This document shows positions 1 through 11,671 of a stretch of 64,000 nt of DNA, piece after piece. The stretch lies in NCBI RefSeq assembly GCF_003286085.1, contig NW_020825288.1:620001-684000 (forward strand). The letters run 5' to 3'. Each line of letters starts with the position of its first letter. Position 1 is the first letter of the stretch. The notes beneath the pieces are model-generated. The model was not told the origin of the DNA. It ran no database searches and worked only from the letters and a program-made list of their open reading frames with translations. Position numbers and translations under genes: made by a program. Source of the stretch: Drosophila persimilis (lineage: Eukaryota; Arthropoda; Insecta; Diptera; Drosophilidae).

Positions 1-2
1 AG

Positions 3-990
3 GAGGAGTCCTCGATGATGCTGCAGCAGCAGGAGACGTGCCTCAGCACCACGGAGCTGAGTCAGCAGTTTGCCGCAAGGACCTCGACACCACAGCAGAG
101 GAATGCGGCGGCCGCCACACGGGCGCTCCACGAGCTCCTCACCACGCCTCGGAAGATGCAGCCGCCGCCGCGGCTGGCCCACTCCACGCCCCGCAACGCC
201 GCCCACCACGAGCAGCTGCAGCTGGAGCGCCGCCTGCAGCTCTACCAGAGCCAGCAGATCCTCAGCCAGGTCGCTCCTGCCCCTCCTCCTCCCACACTGC
301 CGCTCCGCCAGAACCGACTCTCGCCGCAGAGACTCCACTACGAGACGGTGAAGGCAGCTCCTGCCCCGCTTGCGGACCGCTCCATGGCCGTGATCAGTCC
401 GCGCGTGCAGGAGCAGGAGCGCGACCTGGAGCAGGACATGAGCAGCATCCAGGGCAAGCCGCAGAACAACAACTCCTACCCGCAGAAGCTGGCCAATGCC
501 ACCATCACCCTGGCCATAGTCTCCCTGATGCTCGTCCTGGGCAGCACCATGAATGCCGGCCTCATCATCTACATGATAGCCCACGTAAGTCGATAGTCAA
601 GCAATCCGTGAACTCTCGAAGGATCCCTGGCTAACCTGTCGTTTCTTCCTCCAGTTTGGCAAGTCCTTCTATCTGCAATTCGGTTTGGTGGCCTCCTTCT
701 GCGGCGTAGGCCTGGGATTCCTCGGATTCCGGTCGCGCCACTGCGAGTGGCTGCCGAACCGGAGCTACACCTCCGGCTACATCCTGGTCACCGTGTTCTG
801 CCTGTTCAAGAGCTGCGGACTGCTCGTCATCCTTGTGCTGGACCCGTTCCCCGGCCTGCCGCTACACGACGTCACCACGGGCGTCATCCTGGGCCTCTCC
901 ACCTTCACCATGTTCTTCATCGGCCTGGGCGTCATGGGCAGCCTCTGGTGCTACCGTCCCCCGCCAGACAACCGCGTCAACGTGGTCTAA
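3..990 (+). CDS. spdo: sanpodo, C-terminal part (5' end outside window)
   Basis: Exons 3-584 and 655-990 are joined by a phase-0 intron (donor GTAAGT at 585, acceptor ending 654). The frame is open to the left edge, so the true start lies upstream. The visible protein has a long Gln/Pro/Ala-rich cytoplasmic N-terminal region, then four hydrophobic segments: after LANATITLAIVSLML, around FYLQFGLVASFCGVG, GYILVTVFCLFKSCG, and TGVILGLSTFTMFF. It ends in a short polar tail, DNRVNVV. This four-pass topology near the PH4alpha cluster matches Sanpodo, a membrane protein that acts with Numb and Notch in asymmetric cell division. Established knowledge: spdo maps to 99F in D. melanogaster and binds Numb through an N-terminal motif, which is outside this window. 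Identification rests on topology and synteny. Confidence 0.88.
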
Positions 991-1274
991 GGATCGTCTG
1001 ACTTCTGCGAGTGGAGTGTACTTTAAGTTCCCGAAATAGATGTAGTCCCCTTCCTTCGAGCACTCGGCACACGGAACGGCTAAAAGACCAAAACTAGTAT
1101 TATTCATAGAGTTTTAGAGGCGGACTCAGCCTCGCCCCAAGAGACTGTAAATACCATGTGGGTTGTAGTTACCTTACGAGTAGATTGTAGTAGTTTGTTT
1201 CTAATCTAGACTGTTTAAACCCCTCCTAACTTATTGTTCACCCTTAGGCTAAGTGAAAGTATCGATAAGCACAC

Positions 1275-1280
1275 AATAAA
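1275..1280 (+). terminator. poly(A) signal after spdo
   Basis: AATAAA lies 285 bp after the spdo stop codon, in AT-rich sequence before the next coding exon. It is a plausible 3' end for spdo. Confidence 0.55.
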
Positions 1281-1544
1281 GGCACTTTCAACAGCACTTC
1301 TTGGGGGGTTCCTCAGTGGTTCCTCGTTTGGATTTCTTTGGAAGAGAACACAAATGGGCTACTGATTCTCCCGGTACTCATTTGCGAGGAAGAACTTATG
1401 GAAATTCAGTAAAGCCAGAAATCCATCCCTTAATTGCTGGGAAAACTTCTTCTGCGAAGGTTTTGCCCTGCTCTAATACGATTTGCAAACTCAAGAAAAA
1501 CACTTGGTAAACTTTCTGAAAACTTTGCTTGATTCCGTCTCCAG

Positions 1545-4414
1545 CAAAATGGACGAGTACCAGCGGGAGCACGCGGACGCGGCCAGCGATATAACCGCCT
1601 ACGTCTCGAACCCGATCAATGCCTACCTCTTGACCAAGCGGCTGACAACGGACTGGCGCCAGGTGGAGAACCTAATGGAGCACGACGTGGGCACTGGTGA
1701 GTGGGGGGCCTCCCTCCACGCCTGACATCCATGACATCTGTCCCTCTCTCTCTTTCTCTCTACCCCTCCAGACTTCCTGCAGAATCTCACGCAGTACCGG
1801 AACGTGCTGAAGTTCCCCTCGGACGAGGACCTCAACGGGGCGGCGGTGGCTTTGCTGCGGCTGCAGGACACTTACCAGCTGGACACATCCAGTGTGGCAC
1901 GCGGCAAGCTTAACGGGATCCAGTACAGGTAAGTGGGAAGGAGAAAGGTCCGACTAGACCCGGAATGACCACCCTTTACGGAACTGCAGCACGGAAATGT
2001 CCTCGGACGACTGCTTCGAGCTGGGGCGGCAGTCGTACGTGAACAACGACTACCACCACACGGTGCTCTGGATGAACGAGGCGATGTCCCGCATGCTGGA
2101 GGAGCCCCTCAACCAGACCCAGACCTTCACCCGGGCCGATGTGCTGGAGTATCTGGCCTTCTCCACCTACAAGGAGGGTAAGCATCCGGCAGTTGCCTCT
2201 CGTTGTTGTCCCCCGACTCGTTTGCATGGCACTTTTGAGGTCCATTTGGCTGCAGGAAATTGCACTCTAGCCAGGTGACTCGAGGTGCACTAAGAGCCAG
2301 GCATTAAGTGCGAAAAACTGTTGGCCATCTGCAGTCACTGGGACAATGTTGTGGCTAAGAGCAGCAGCAGCCCCACCCACAGCCACGTAGTCGGAGCCAG
2401 GCCCAGGCCCGGGCCCAGGCTCCAGGCACATCCCCCGCCCATCCTCATCCTCGTCCTCATCCTCTGTTGGCTTATGAACGTCTTATTACCCATGGATTGC
2501 CAGTGCGCCCCTATCCGTTCATCAAAGAGTTGCCAGGCACACGCATCTGTATCTACACTCACTTTGGGCGTACCACCACACGATTTATGGGCGGGTCTTG
2601 GGCGTAGCGGAAGTGCCGCCATATTGTGTTGAGGAAGGACGGCAAGCAAAAAAAACACGCACGCACACACTTGCACTGACACTCACACTCACACAAATGT
2701 GTCCGCCCATGAGGCAAGTGACAGGCTTTCTGTCACCCCTTCCTACCCCCGTTCCTAGGAGGGTAGGGTAGCAGTAGTAGCAGCAGCACACATGTGGGTC
2801 GTGTGTCGGGGAAAATTTAAATTCCTGTCTCTGACAAGGTCTCAGAGTTTTGGTTGAGGTTGAGGTTGAGGCTGGAGCCTCACAGTGGAGTGGTGTGCCC
2901 TCAAGTGGCAGGCAAACTTATTAGAGAAATAGGAAGGGTCGGGGCCAGGAACACCGTTGCAAATGAATAACTAAGCAAGCACCAGGGAAACAATCCAATA
3001 CAAGTTTTTGGTTCGTTTGGGGAAAAGTAACTTTCCAACTGGAAAATGCACCACAAAAAGAGCCAGAGTGTAGCATACTTTCGGGCACGTGGAGTTATTC
3101 TTGTGGCTGAGCAATTTGTGGATGGAATTTAATTCTTGACTCCCCAATCCTCAATCCACTACAGGCAATGTGGAGAGTGCTCTGGTCATGACCAACGAGC
3201 TGCTGCAGCTGCTTCCCAATCACGAGCGGGCCAATGGCAACAAGCGCTTCTACGAGAAGGAGATCGCCCACCAGAAGGAGATGAAGAAGATGAAGGGCGA
3301 CGATGGCACCGACGAAATGCCCGTCTCCGATCTGGTAAGGAAGTTTCTCTCGGACACAGCTCCCGACCGTCGATTCCCACAGACTTTAATGGTTTCTTTC
3401 TTCAGCCCGTGGCCAGGAGCGATACTGGTGAGCTCGGCGTGAAGGAGCGCAAGTCCTACGAGATGCTCTGCCGCGGGGAGCTGAAGCCCTCGCCGACGTA
3501 CATGCGATCGCTGCGCTGCCGTTACGTCACCAACAACGTGCCCTTCCTGCGGCTGGGACCCTTAAAGCTGGAGGAGGCCCACAAGGATCCGTACATCGTG
3601 ATCTACCACGACGCCATGTACGACAGTGAGATGGATCTGATCAAGCGCATGGCCCGCCCGCGCTTCCGTCGCGCCACCGTCCAGAACTCGGTCACCGGGG
3701 CGCTGGAGACGGCCAACTATCGGATCAGCAAGTCGGCCTGGCTGAAGACCGAGGAGGATAGCGTGATTGCGAAAGTGGTGCAGCGCACTGCGGACATGAC
3801 TGGCCTGGACATGGAGTCGGCCGAGGAGCTGCAGGTTGTCAACTACGGAATCGGTGGCCATTACGCGCCGCACTTCGACTTTGCCAGGGTGAGTAGTCCT
3901 TCCCAGCGAGACGCCCCTTCGTTCCCTGTTTCCCTGTCTATTATGTTTCGAATCCTTGCAGAGAGAGGAGAAGCGTGCTTTCGAGGGCCTCAATCTAGGC
4001 AATCGCATTGCCACTGTCCTATTTTATGTGAGTTTTACTGATTCTTTGCCAGATCCTATGAGCTTTATCTTATATTTCGCGAATCCCTTGCAGATGAGCG
4101 ATGTGGAGCAGGGGGGAGCCACTGTGTTCACCACACTTCGTACTGCTCTGTGGCCCAAGAGGGGGACGGCTGCCTTCTGGATGAATCTGCATCGAGATGG
4201 CGAGGGCGACAAAAGGACACAGCACGCTGCCTGTCCCGTCCTCACGGGCACCAAGTGGGGTAGGTTCTACCACATTCTACTTCTCATCTTCGAACATTCG
4301 TGACATCTTCTGCTCTTTCCCAAAATAGTTTCCAACAAGTGGATACACGAGCGCGGCCAGGAGTTCCGACGGCCCTGTGCCTTGAACGAGGACAGTGGCG
4401 ACTTCGCCATCTAG
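1545..4414 (+). CDS. PH4alphaEFB: prolyl 4-hydroxylase alpha subunit EFB (signal-peptide exon not in this interval)
   Basis: Eight in-phase exons: 1545-1696, 1772-1928, 1990-2177, 3165-3334, 3406-3888, 3962-4027, 4094-4259, 4329-4414. The protein reads KMDEYQREHADAA onward. It has the N-terminal dimerisation domain, a TPR-like peptide-substrate-binding domain (about 1990-3334), then a catalytic double-stranded beta-helix. Catalytic residues are visible: HFD iron ligands after NYGIGGHYAP, the distal His in TQHAACPV, and the Lys of GTKW that binds 2-oxoglutarate. Such subunits pair with PDI in the ER and hydroxylate proline in collagens. The first exon begins with one base of a split codon, so an upstream exon with the signal peptide must exist. 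None is found in 991-1544, which suggests it lies left of spdo. The whole protein closely resembles D. melanogaster PH4alphaEFB as I remember it. Confidence 0.9.
2178..3164 (+). other. large intron of PH4alphaEFB
   Basis: This 987-bp intron (donor GTAAGC, acceptor CTACAG) splits the substrate-binding domain. It is much longer than the other introns of the gene. It holds CA-rich and CAG-rich simple sequence and no supported gene, and it could carry enhancers. Confidence 0.75.
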
Positions 4415-4670
4415 TTTGGGCTCTAGTTAATACAATGCAACGAATCTTAAGTGCGGAGAGGACCCTCTGAATCTCATCCCTCTCCCTCGCCCTCGCAGGC
4501 TGGCCATCGAATTCCTAATGTACATACAGCATCCAGCTGGAAGGCGGCGGCATCTCTTCTATTCTGTACACACTTACGGACTGCATAGACTGTCCATAGC
4601 TATATCATAGAAACCTATTGAATTTATCTACTTTTGTATATTGCCTAGTTTAAATAGTAGAACAAATTGC

Positions 4671-4676
4671 AATAAA
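4671..4676 (+). terminator. poly(A) signal of PH4alphaEFB
   Basis: AATAAA lies about 260 bp downstream of the TAG at 4412-4414. Confidence 0.6.
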
Positions 4677-4679
4677 TCG

Positions 4680-5651
4680 AATGCGAAACCATAACAGGAG
4701 CACTCTTCGAGCGCTCCGATTCCGAGTGCTCCCCACGCTAATGCCCGATTAGTGGCGGTGTCCACACACCCACAAGCCACTGGCTGCCCATCCATCTGTC
4801 CTCAGGGCTCATCCATCAGAGGAGCTTTGCCTCGGTTCCATCAGCTGTTAACAGATACATACGTGTGTAAGTGTGTACACGTGTGTGTGTGGGTGTGGGT
4901 GTGTATCTGTGTGTCCATGCATAGAAATCGGCTTACGAGGGCCGCGTTGCATACTCTGCGGTGCCGGCGGCAAATTCGATTTGCCTGAAAAGTGAAAAGT
5001 GCACCCATGCGGCAGGCAAGAGGTTTGCTGTGCTGGGGCTTGACAGAATTATGGAGCACATGTCGATGGGATTGGCTAATTTAGCTAAATGGTGGAGTAT
5101 GCTATTGCAACGAGGCTCTGCAAGATGATCTGCACTACGAATAAGGCACGGTGTACGGTGTACCCTTGGAACAGAAGGAGGTATCTCCTGAGAGCAGTAC
5201 GAATAGCAGTTGGTCTTTTCCGGAAACTATTACATCTGGAGTACGAGAAAGGTCCCGAATGTGAGTATTATAATTAAAAATGTAAATGGCTTAGGTCAGA
5301 ATATTTGTTTTTTAACAATTCATTCTTCTGGTGACATGCATCTACACGATCAAAGTACCCCCCTCTTGCACCCTACAATTACCGGGTATAAAAATGTCCA
5401 TCTGCACCTGCTTGCTCTGGGAAATGCCAGAGAGGGAGAGTGAGAGAGAAAGAGGGGGAGAAAAGCAGAGAGCCAATTGTTTGCTTAGCCGCACTTGTGT
5501 CTGTGGCTGGCATTTGTTTGCCGAGCGTTTTATTCTGGATACGTGACAGTTTCTAAATGGAATATCATTCTTTTGGGCCATAGATAGATGGCCCTGGCTC
5601 AAGAATTATCCATCAGCTACAGTCAGTCTCAGTCGTTTCCCTCATTTCACA
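4680..5651 (+). other. intergenic region upstream of the second PH4alpha gene
   Basis: No gene is seen. It contains a GT-rich microsatellite (about 4862-4915), a TATAAAA at 5387-5393 and an AG-rich run (about 5430-5465). Two arthropod initiator-like TCAGTC sites at 5623-5628 and 5629-5634 lie just before the ATG at 5652, so transcription probably starts there. Confidence 0.45.
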
Positions 5652-7502
5652 ATGTCACATCGTGTTTGGTGCTGCCTGTCTCTGTGGCTGGTCCTCGCGC
5701 TCCTGCTCATTATTCGTGGCGGCGGTGTCCGGGCAGAGTTCTACTCGTCTGTGGATAGTATGCAGGACCTGGGGCAACTGGAGTTGGAGCTGCTGAATGC
5801 CACGCGTTCCTATCTGAAGGCCCAGCAGCAGCAGATTAACTTATACCGCAAGTAATTCAGTCCAGATTGAGGTCACTCGGCGCTGGGGATTGATGTCTTT
5901 TGGCAGATTTGTAGAGCAGCTGAAGCGGGAACATGTCATGGCCATGGATCTGATAGATCTCGATGAGTACCTGGGGCATCCGCTGCATGCGTTCAGGCTG
6001 ATCAAGCGACTGGTCTACGATTGGGATGCTCTGCACGCTCCTGTGGTGGAGAACAAGCCCAGAGAAGGTGATTGATTATTCGCAAGAGGTTTAAGGTGAC
6101 TCCTCTAAGAGCATGTCTCTCTTCATCGCAGACTACCGGCAGGTGGTGGATAGCCTGTCCAAAGAAGTGGGCTTCCCAGATCTGTCGGAACTTCAGGGCG
6201 CCGTCAAAGGTTTGGCTCGACTGCAGAGAGTCTACAATTTCACCGCACCGGACCTGGCCGATGGAATCATCAACGGTTTCTTCTACGACTCGGAAATGGA
6301 CTGGCGAGATTGCTACGAGATCGGGGTGCAGCTCTTCGATTTGGGAGAGCACCACCGCTCTTTGGAGTGGCTCCAAGAGGCGTTCCGCCTTCTCCGGGCC
6401 AATCCCGAGATGAAGGAAGCAGAGAAGCCCCAGTTCATAGCTGACATCAGGGAATACGCGGCCTTGGCCAACTTTGAGCTGGGAAAGCCCACGCGAGCCG
6501 GCACACTCTTGGAGAAGGTGCTGCAGACCGAACCCACGCATCCCGCACGGCACATACAGAAATATGTGGACTACAGGGATCTGGCGGGCTCCAATAAACA
6601 TGAAAAAGAGCCCTCATGGTTCGGCAACTACTCAAGGCTTTGTCAGGGCAGAAGATTGCCCGAGAAGGGCAGTGGAACTTCACTCCGCTGCTTCCTCGAT
6701 GGCAAGAGACACGCTTACTTCACTCTCGCTCCCCTACAGGTGGAGCAGGTGCATCTGGATCCCGACATCGACGTGTATCATGGGATTCTGACCCTCGATC
6801 AAATCGATTCCATCTTCGAGGCGGCGGACAAGCAGGAAATGACCCGCTCTGGGGTGGCCGGAGACGGTGGCACGCGAACCGTAGTCGATCTTCGGGTCAG
6901 CCAGCAGACGTGGCTTGACTACGAGAGCCCCATAATGAAGTCCATCGCTCGCCTGGTGGTATTCATTTCCGGCTTCGACATAGCCGGGGCCGAGGCCATG
7001 CAGGTGGCCAACTACGGCGTGGGCGGACAGTATGAGCCCCATCCGGACTACTTTGAGGTCAACCTTCCGTCTGATTTTAAAGGAGATCGCATCTCCACCA
7101 GCATGTTCTATGTGAGTGAGGGCATCATCTAGTATTACTCGTATGTATCTCGAATCAGTGTTCTTTCTGTACATGGCAGCTCTCTGATGTAGAACAGGGC
7201 GGCTACACAGTCTTCACCAAGCTGAATGTCTTCCTGCCTCCCATCAAGGGTGCGCTGGTCATGTGGCACAACCTGCATCGCTCCCTGGACGTGGATCCGC
7301 GCACCCACCATGCCGGCTGTCCTGTGATTGTGGGCTCCAAGCGCAGTAAGTACACGTGTTATTATCTCTGCTGTACAAGGTATTGATCACTTTTTATCCT
7401 TCCGCAGTTGGAAACATTTGGATACACTCGGGCCACCAGGAGTTCCGCAGGCCGTGCAACCTCACCTCCGATAGCTTCAAGTCCGTGGCCTATCGGGAAT
7501 GA
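5652..7502 (+). CDS. prolyl 4-hydroxylase alpha-type protein (cluster gene 2)
   Basis: Five in-phase exons: 5652-5851, 5907-6067, 6132-7111, 7180-7345, 7408-7502, giving 533 aa. The start ATG is followed by a clear signal peptide (LWLVLALLLIIRGGGVRA) and the AEFYSS motif that opens most paralogs. The third exon is 980 bp and fuses what are four exons in PH4alphaEFB (through the HxD region), so introns were lost here. Catalytic residues are present: H-P-D after GVGGQYEP, the distal His in RTHHAGCPV, and Lys in GSKR, where the usual Trp is Arg. The product should be a soluble ER enzyme. It converges on the next gene, with only 59 bp between stop codons. The closest named D. melanogaster paralog cannot be decided by eye. 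Confidence 0.9.
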
Positions 7503-7520
7503 GTGGGGCTTTTGTCTCTT

Positions 7521-7526
7521 AATAAA
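7521..7526 (+). terminator. poly(A) signal of cluster gene 2
   Basis: AATAAA lies 18 bp after the stop codon and 35 bp before the stop of the convergent gene, so the two 3' UTRs must overlap or nearly abut. Confidence 0.65.
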
Positions 7527-7561
7527 CTAATGTCTTATTTTAATGAGTGCTTTAGTGGCTT

Positions 7562-10500
7562 TCAGTCAAAGTTTTTGAAGTGTAAAGAGGCGAGGTGATT
7601 CCGCTGAAGATCGCAGGGCCGCACACGATCCTGATTGCGCTCGCGGATCCACACATTGGCAACTGCAGAGACAGAGTCAGAGATCAATCGGATGATTTCA
7701 AATACTGGTTTTGGGGCTAAACTTACTCCACTTGCTGCCCTGAAGAACAGGGCAGGCGGCATGCTTCGTGCGGAAGTCCTGGTCCCCAGACGGATGCAGG
7801 TTGTACCAGAACAGAAGACTGCCCCGCTCTGGAGTCACCAGCAGGGGCAGGAAGGGAAAGGCAGTTCCACCGCCAGCCACCACATCGGAGAGCTGTAAAG
7901 GATTAATGATCTATAATATTGCTTAGGAACTGTTACGGATTCATTGGCTTACGTAGTAGATGGCCGTGGCCAGGCGATTGCCGTAGAGATCATCCTCGGG
8001 GTACTCGTGATGCTCGGGAAAGCTGTCCCAGTGCGGCTCGTAGTGGCCGCCGATGCCGTAGTTGGCGATCTGCAGGTTTTCGGCATAGTCCATGTCCAGG
8101 CCGGAGAGATCTGCCACGTGCTGGCTTAGCCGCTGGGTGGTCGCGTATTGCGAGTAGTTGAAGGAGGCGCCCTGGCTGGTGCGGAATGCCGCAGCAGTGG
8201 TTCCGGCGCCCGCCTGGTTGTACACGGTGGATCGCTGGATGCGAGGTCGGGCCGCGTTTTGGAGGAACAATGACTCCCGCTGGCTGACCATGTCGTGCAC
8301 CTGCACAATGGGAGGATCTGCATGCAGCTCCTCCAGCTTGAAGGGAGCGTAGTCGAAGCGCCTCCTTTGCAGGCGGCAGCGAAGATGTCTCTGTGCGGTG
8401 GGGGAGGGAGTAAGTTCCCCGCGGCACACCTGCTCGTACATGCGGAACTCCCGGGAGCTGTGGTAGTCTCCTGGCCGGCGGGCAGTCGTGTGGAGGAGTC
8501 CCTGTTTCACCCCATCCGTGATGAGATCCTCCAGCTGCGTGCGGGTCTCCAATAGATGACGGCGCTCCTCTGGCTCAATCGCAAGGACGTGATTGATCAG
8601 ATTGAGGGCGTTCTCGTGGTCGCCCATCTGCTGGTGATATCCAACCACTGCCTCCATGAAGTCCAGCGAGGCAGGCTCCTCTCCGTAGCTCTGCTCTCCC
8701 AGCAGCTGCATTGACTTCTGCAGCCACGGCACCGTGTGGTTGTAGTCTCTCAAAGCGTACAGGTGCTGTCCCAGTACGAAGCAGTCCTGCCAGGACATGG
8801 CAGTGCTGTAGGAGGCTCTCTGATTAGAGACCTCTTTGTGTGAGGGTTCCTTCAAATACTCACCCGTATTTGACTCCATTCAGCATTCCACTGGCCAGTT
8901 CTGCCACATCCAGTTGGTAGGTCTGCTGGAGTCGTGTCAGGGCTATGGCGGAACCCACGAAATCGTCCTGTGAGGGATAGCTTAGGTTCTCCTTCAGCAC
9001 AGCCATGGCCTCGAGGTAGTCTTTGGGAAAAGGAACATCAGACATAGATCATGATACTATAGTAATAGCATATATAAAGATACTCACCGGCGCGACTCGT
9101 GTCCCCCTTCACACTACTCTCGAAGGTCTCCCAGTCGCTGTGCAGGCGCTTGATCAGCCGGAAGGCATTCACCGGGTTGTTGAGGTAGCCCCCAATGCTG
9201 TCCATGGCGCTCAGGTGCTCCACTCGTATGGCATCGATCTCGCTGTGGTCGGAGGTTAACAGATGTATAATTTATCAGAAAAGTAATTCCTTGTCACACC
9301 CAAAAAGCGTAAAGGGATTTGCATTCATTTCGATGAACAAACGACGACCAAGACCAAAAACTGTAGCACATGAGTTCTCCTATAATTTTGGTTTTTTATA
9401 ACTTTGCTTAATTCTGATTAATGGTTGCAATCAGCTGGGGGTGCCGGGGCACCTGATTTGTATAATTAACGCATTTATTTCTACGCCTGTCGCCTGCATC
9501 GAGGTTCATTTGGGGATCGTTAAGAGTAAGAAACAAATCGTAACAAAATTCCCAGCTTAGAAGCGGGACAAACTCTCCACTATCTTCATTTCGTTAATGA
9601 TTAATTAGCAGCACTTGTTGGCCATTAATCTGTTAATTATCCCCGAGACCGTCTCTTGAATATGATACTTCATTCTGTAGAGAGCCGCAGATTCAATTGA
9701 ATCTTACAGAGATGCAAAATATAAGACCTGTTTAGGAATCATTGTTGCGTCAGGGCATTATAAATTATATACTTTACAATTTGTTAACGGTTTCTACTCG
9801 CCGACAATCCGGTTTCGAAAGTGCGCATGATAAACACAATATGGGAGAGAATATCCGTGCCCAATATACTTTCGAGACGATGATTGCACCATATTTTCTA
9901 GATGCTGAAAGTCGATGACACTCATTGCCAAACAACAAAGTTAACTTTCGGCAATTCCAGCTTCAGATCTAGCTGCGGATATCGCTCCTCTGTTAGCAGT
10001 CGATTGGCGGAGATAATGAAATGCAAATTTCCTAAATGCTATTGAAAACTTTACCGCTATTTGTGCTTTATATGGGCAATAAATAAGTCTTAACGCCGCT
10101 GAGAATAAATCAAGGCAGGAACCAGGAGAAATTAGCAGGCCATAAAATAAACTGCACTGCAGCGGAGCTTAGGGAATAAACAGATGACGGATCGGCGATC
10201 GTAGATCGGAGATCGACAAATCGTTGGGCCGTAAGCCTATTAACGCCCATTCGACATTCTCTTTTATGGCAACCGGTTGGTCCAGTGGCAATGGAATGCT
10301 AAGTTCTACAAGTGGTTGCAATTAAGTGCCAGGTTAAAGAAGGTACCATCTGCCAGAGAATCAACTATTTAATGATCTAGAGAATCTCTCCCACGCCTTG
10401 AACATTTGCTTTAATCAGACAGCAACCCACCATCGTTCGCTTTTAATGCATAATCAATGTGGGCTTCCACGAATATGACATGAAATATTCACAATCGGAT

Positions 10501-10976
10501 GCTGAGGCAATTTTTACATGATTGTTCAACCAGACGGGCTTGCAATGGGAAAATGTATTCGACATTCGACAATCGACAAATTGGCAGATTGATTGGCTCT
10601 CGGCATTCCAATTTGATTGTGTGCGAGTGGGAATCCAATCTCATTTGCATATCATTAATAGGCCTAGGCATTCGCAGAAACCAGATTGGCCCGCAACCAA
10701 GGCCAACTTCCATAGAACTTTCCATTTTATTCTGGAGATAATCTCTCTGTTCAAAAGTTAGCTCATGGGACTGCTCTGACTCCCCCGTCCCGCTCACCTC
10801 TGTAGAGCCTCTGCATGCTGAGTGATTTCGTCTACGTAGTTTTGGAGTTCTTCCAGCAGCGCGACCTCCGTGCTGAAAAGCTGTTCCAGACCCGAGGTGG
10901 AGCTGTAGAACTCGGCGCGGCAGGCCAGCAGCTGGAGGACCAGCACCGGAACCAGGATCCACTTCGTCTGAAACAT
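7562..10976 (-). CDS. prolyl 4-hydroxylase alpha-type protein (cluster gene 3)
   Basis: Six in-phase exons on the minus strand: 10976-10798, 9242-9088, 9020-8864, 8805-7953, 7892-7727, 7662-7562, giving 536 aa. Exon 1 starts MFQTKWILVPVLVLQLLACR, a signal peptide, followed by AEFYSST and a coiled region. The 853-bp exon carries the substrate-binding domain and most of the catalytic core. Catalytic residues are intact: H-W-D after GIGGHYEP, the distal His in TKHAACPV, and Lys in GSKW. The first intron is about 1.55 kb, unusually long for the cluster. Exon 1 was assigned by matching phase (AG then C) and family resemblance; no closer candidate exon was found. It should act in the ER on collagen-like or other Pro-rich substrates. 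Confidence 0.88.
9243..10797 (-). other. long first intron of cluster gene 3
   Basis: AT-rich, with several inverted ATCGGAGATCG-like motifs near 10190-10215. No coding exon with family resemblance is seen on either strand. It may hold regulatory elements for tissue-specific expression. Confidence 0.6.
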
Positions 10977-11666
10977 CTCTTTGGGAATCGATACGATACG
11001 TGAGCTACCGCTTGCTGTCCCAGCCGCGAATCGTTTGAAACTGTTCGGACTCTGGCGCGATCCGCGATCTTCTACCGAAAAAAGCTCGAGGCGTCCGGCG
11101 TCGGGTGTCTGCGACTACGTGAAGCTCGGGCGAGATCAAGCGAGTGTCGATCGAAGCTTTGGTCAAAGACCTGCCCTCGGGGGTAGACGTTCTGCCTGAA
11201 TAGGCCACGTGAAGAGAGTACTCAAGAGGAGCATACATAGAGTTCAATAAACCCAGAACAGAACCCTTGTCGACTGGACTTCAGACTTTACTTGGCTCAA
11301 AACTTGCGGCATTTATTCTAGAAATCAATTCTTTAAGGCATCTCCATCTCCCAGACACCCCGCAATGGTTACAGCCAGAAGTTTACTTTGGTAATTACTT
11401 TCACTTTGCTGCTCGAAGCAGTTGTCACTTCACAAGCCCACAAAATATTCAAATACAAATCCCCCGCACCGAAACTTTGCCCGTGAACTTGTTTATGCAA
11501 ATGAAGCCGGCTCATCCACCATCTCTCGACCGACATCGACATGTCTCGACACGTCTCGAGTTTGTTTTGAGTGGAAAGCCGCAAAACCCGCTCAAAGCTG
11601 TTCCTTAACCCACCAAGCACCTTTCGGGGCAGTTAGAGAGACACAGAAATGTTTTGGTAACTAGCT
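10977..11666. other. intergenic region between cluster genes 3 and 4
   Basis: This stretch lies upstream of gene 3 and downstream of gene 4 (both on -). No supported coding sequence is present. The family initiator motif is not obvious before the gene 3 ATG. Confidence 0.5.
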
Positions 11667-11671
11667 TTATT
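11666..11671 (-). terminator. poly(A) signal overlapping the gene 4 stop codon
   Basis: On the minus strand the stop codon TAA (11669-11667) sits inside AATAAA (11671-11666), so the signal begins in the last codon. Such compact 3' ends are rare but usable. Confidence 0.45.

Noticed and set aside
1301-1510. Open frame before PH4alphaEFB as the missing first exon
   Set aside because: No signal peptide, no coiled N-terminus, and no donor giving the required two-base codon remainder.
4862-4915. GT-rich run as a possible regulatory or Z-DNA element
   Set aside because: Ordinary microsatellite of fly genomes, with no other support.
6002-6601. 199-codon frame antisense to cluster gene 2
   Set aside because: Shadow of the real coding exon on the other strand.
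7990-8427. 145-codon frame overlapping cluster gene 3 in another frame
   Set aside because: Shadow of the 853-bp exon. The P4H frame has HxD, family motifs and splice phase.
9243-10797. Hidden gene in the long intron of cluster gene 3
   Set aside because: Open frames are short, AT-biased and without family or splice support.
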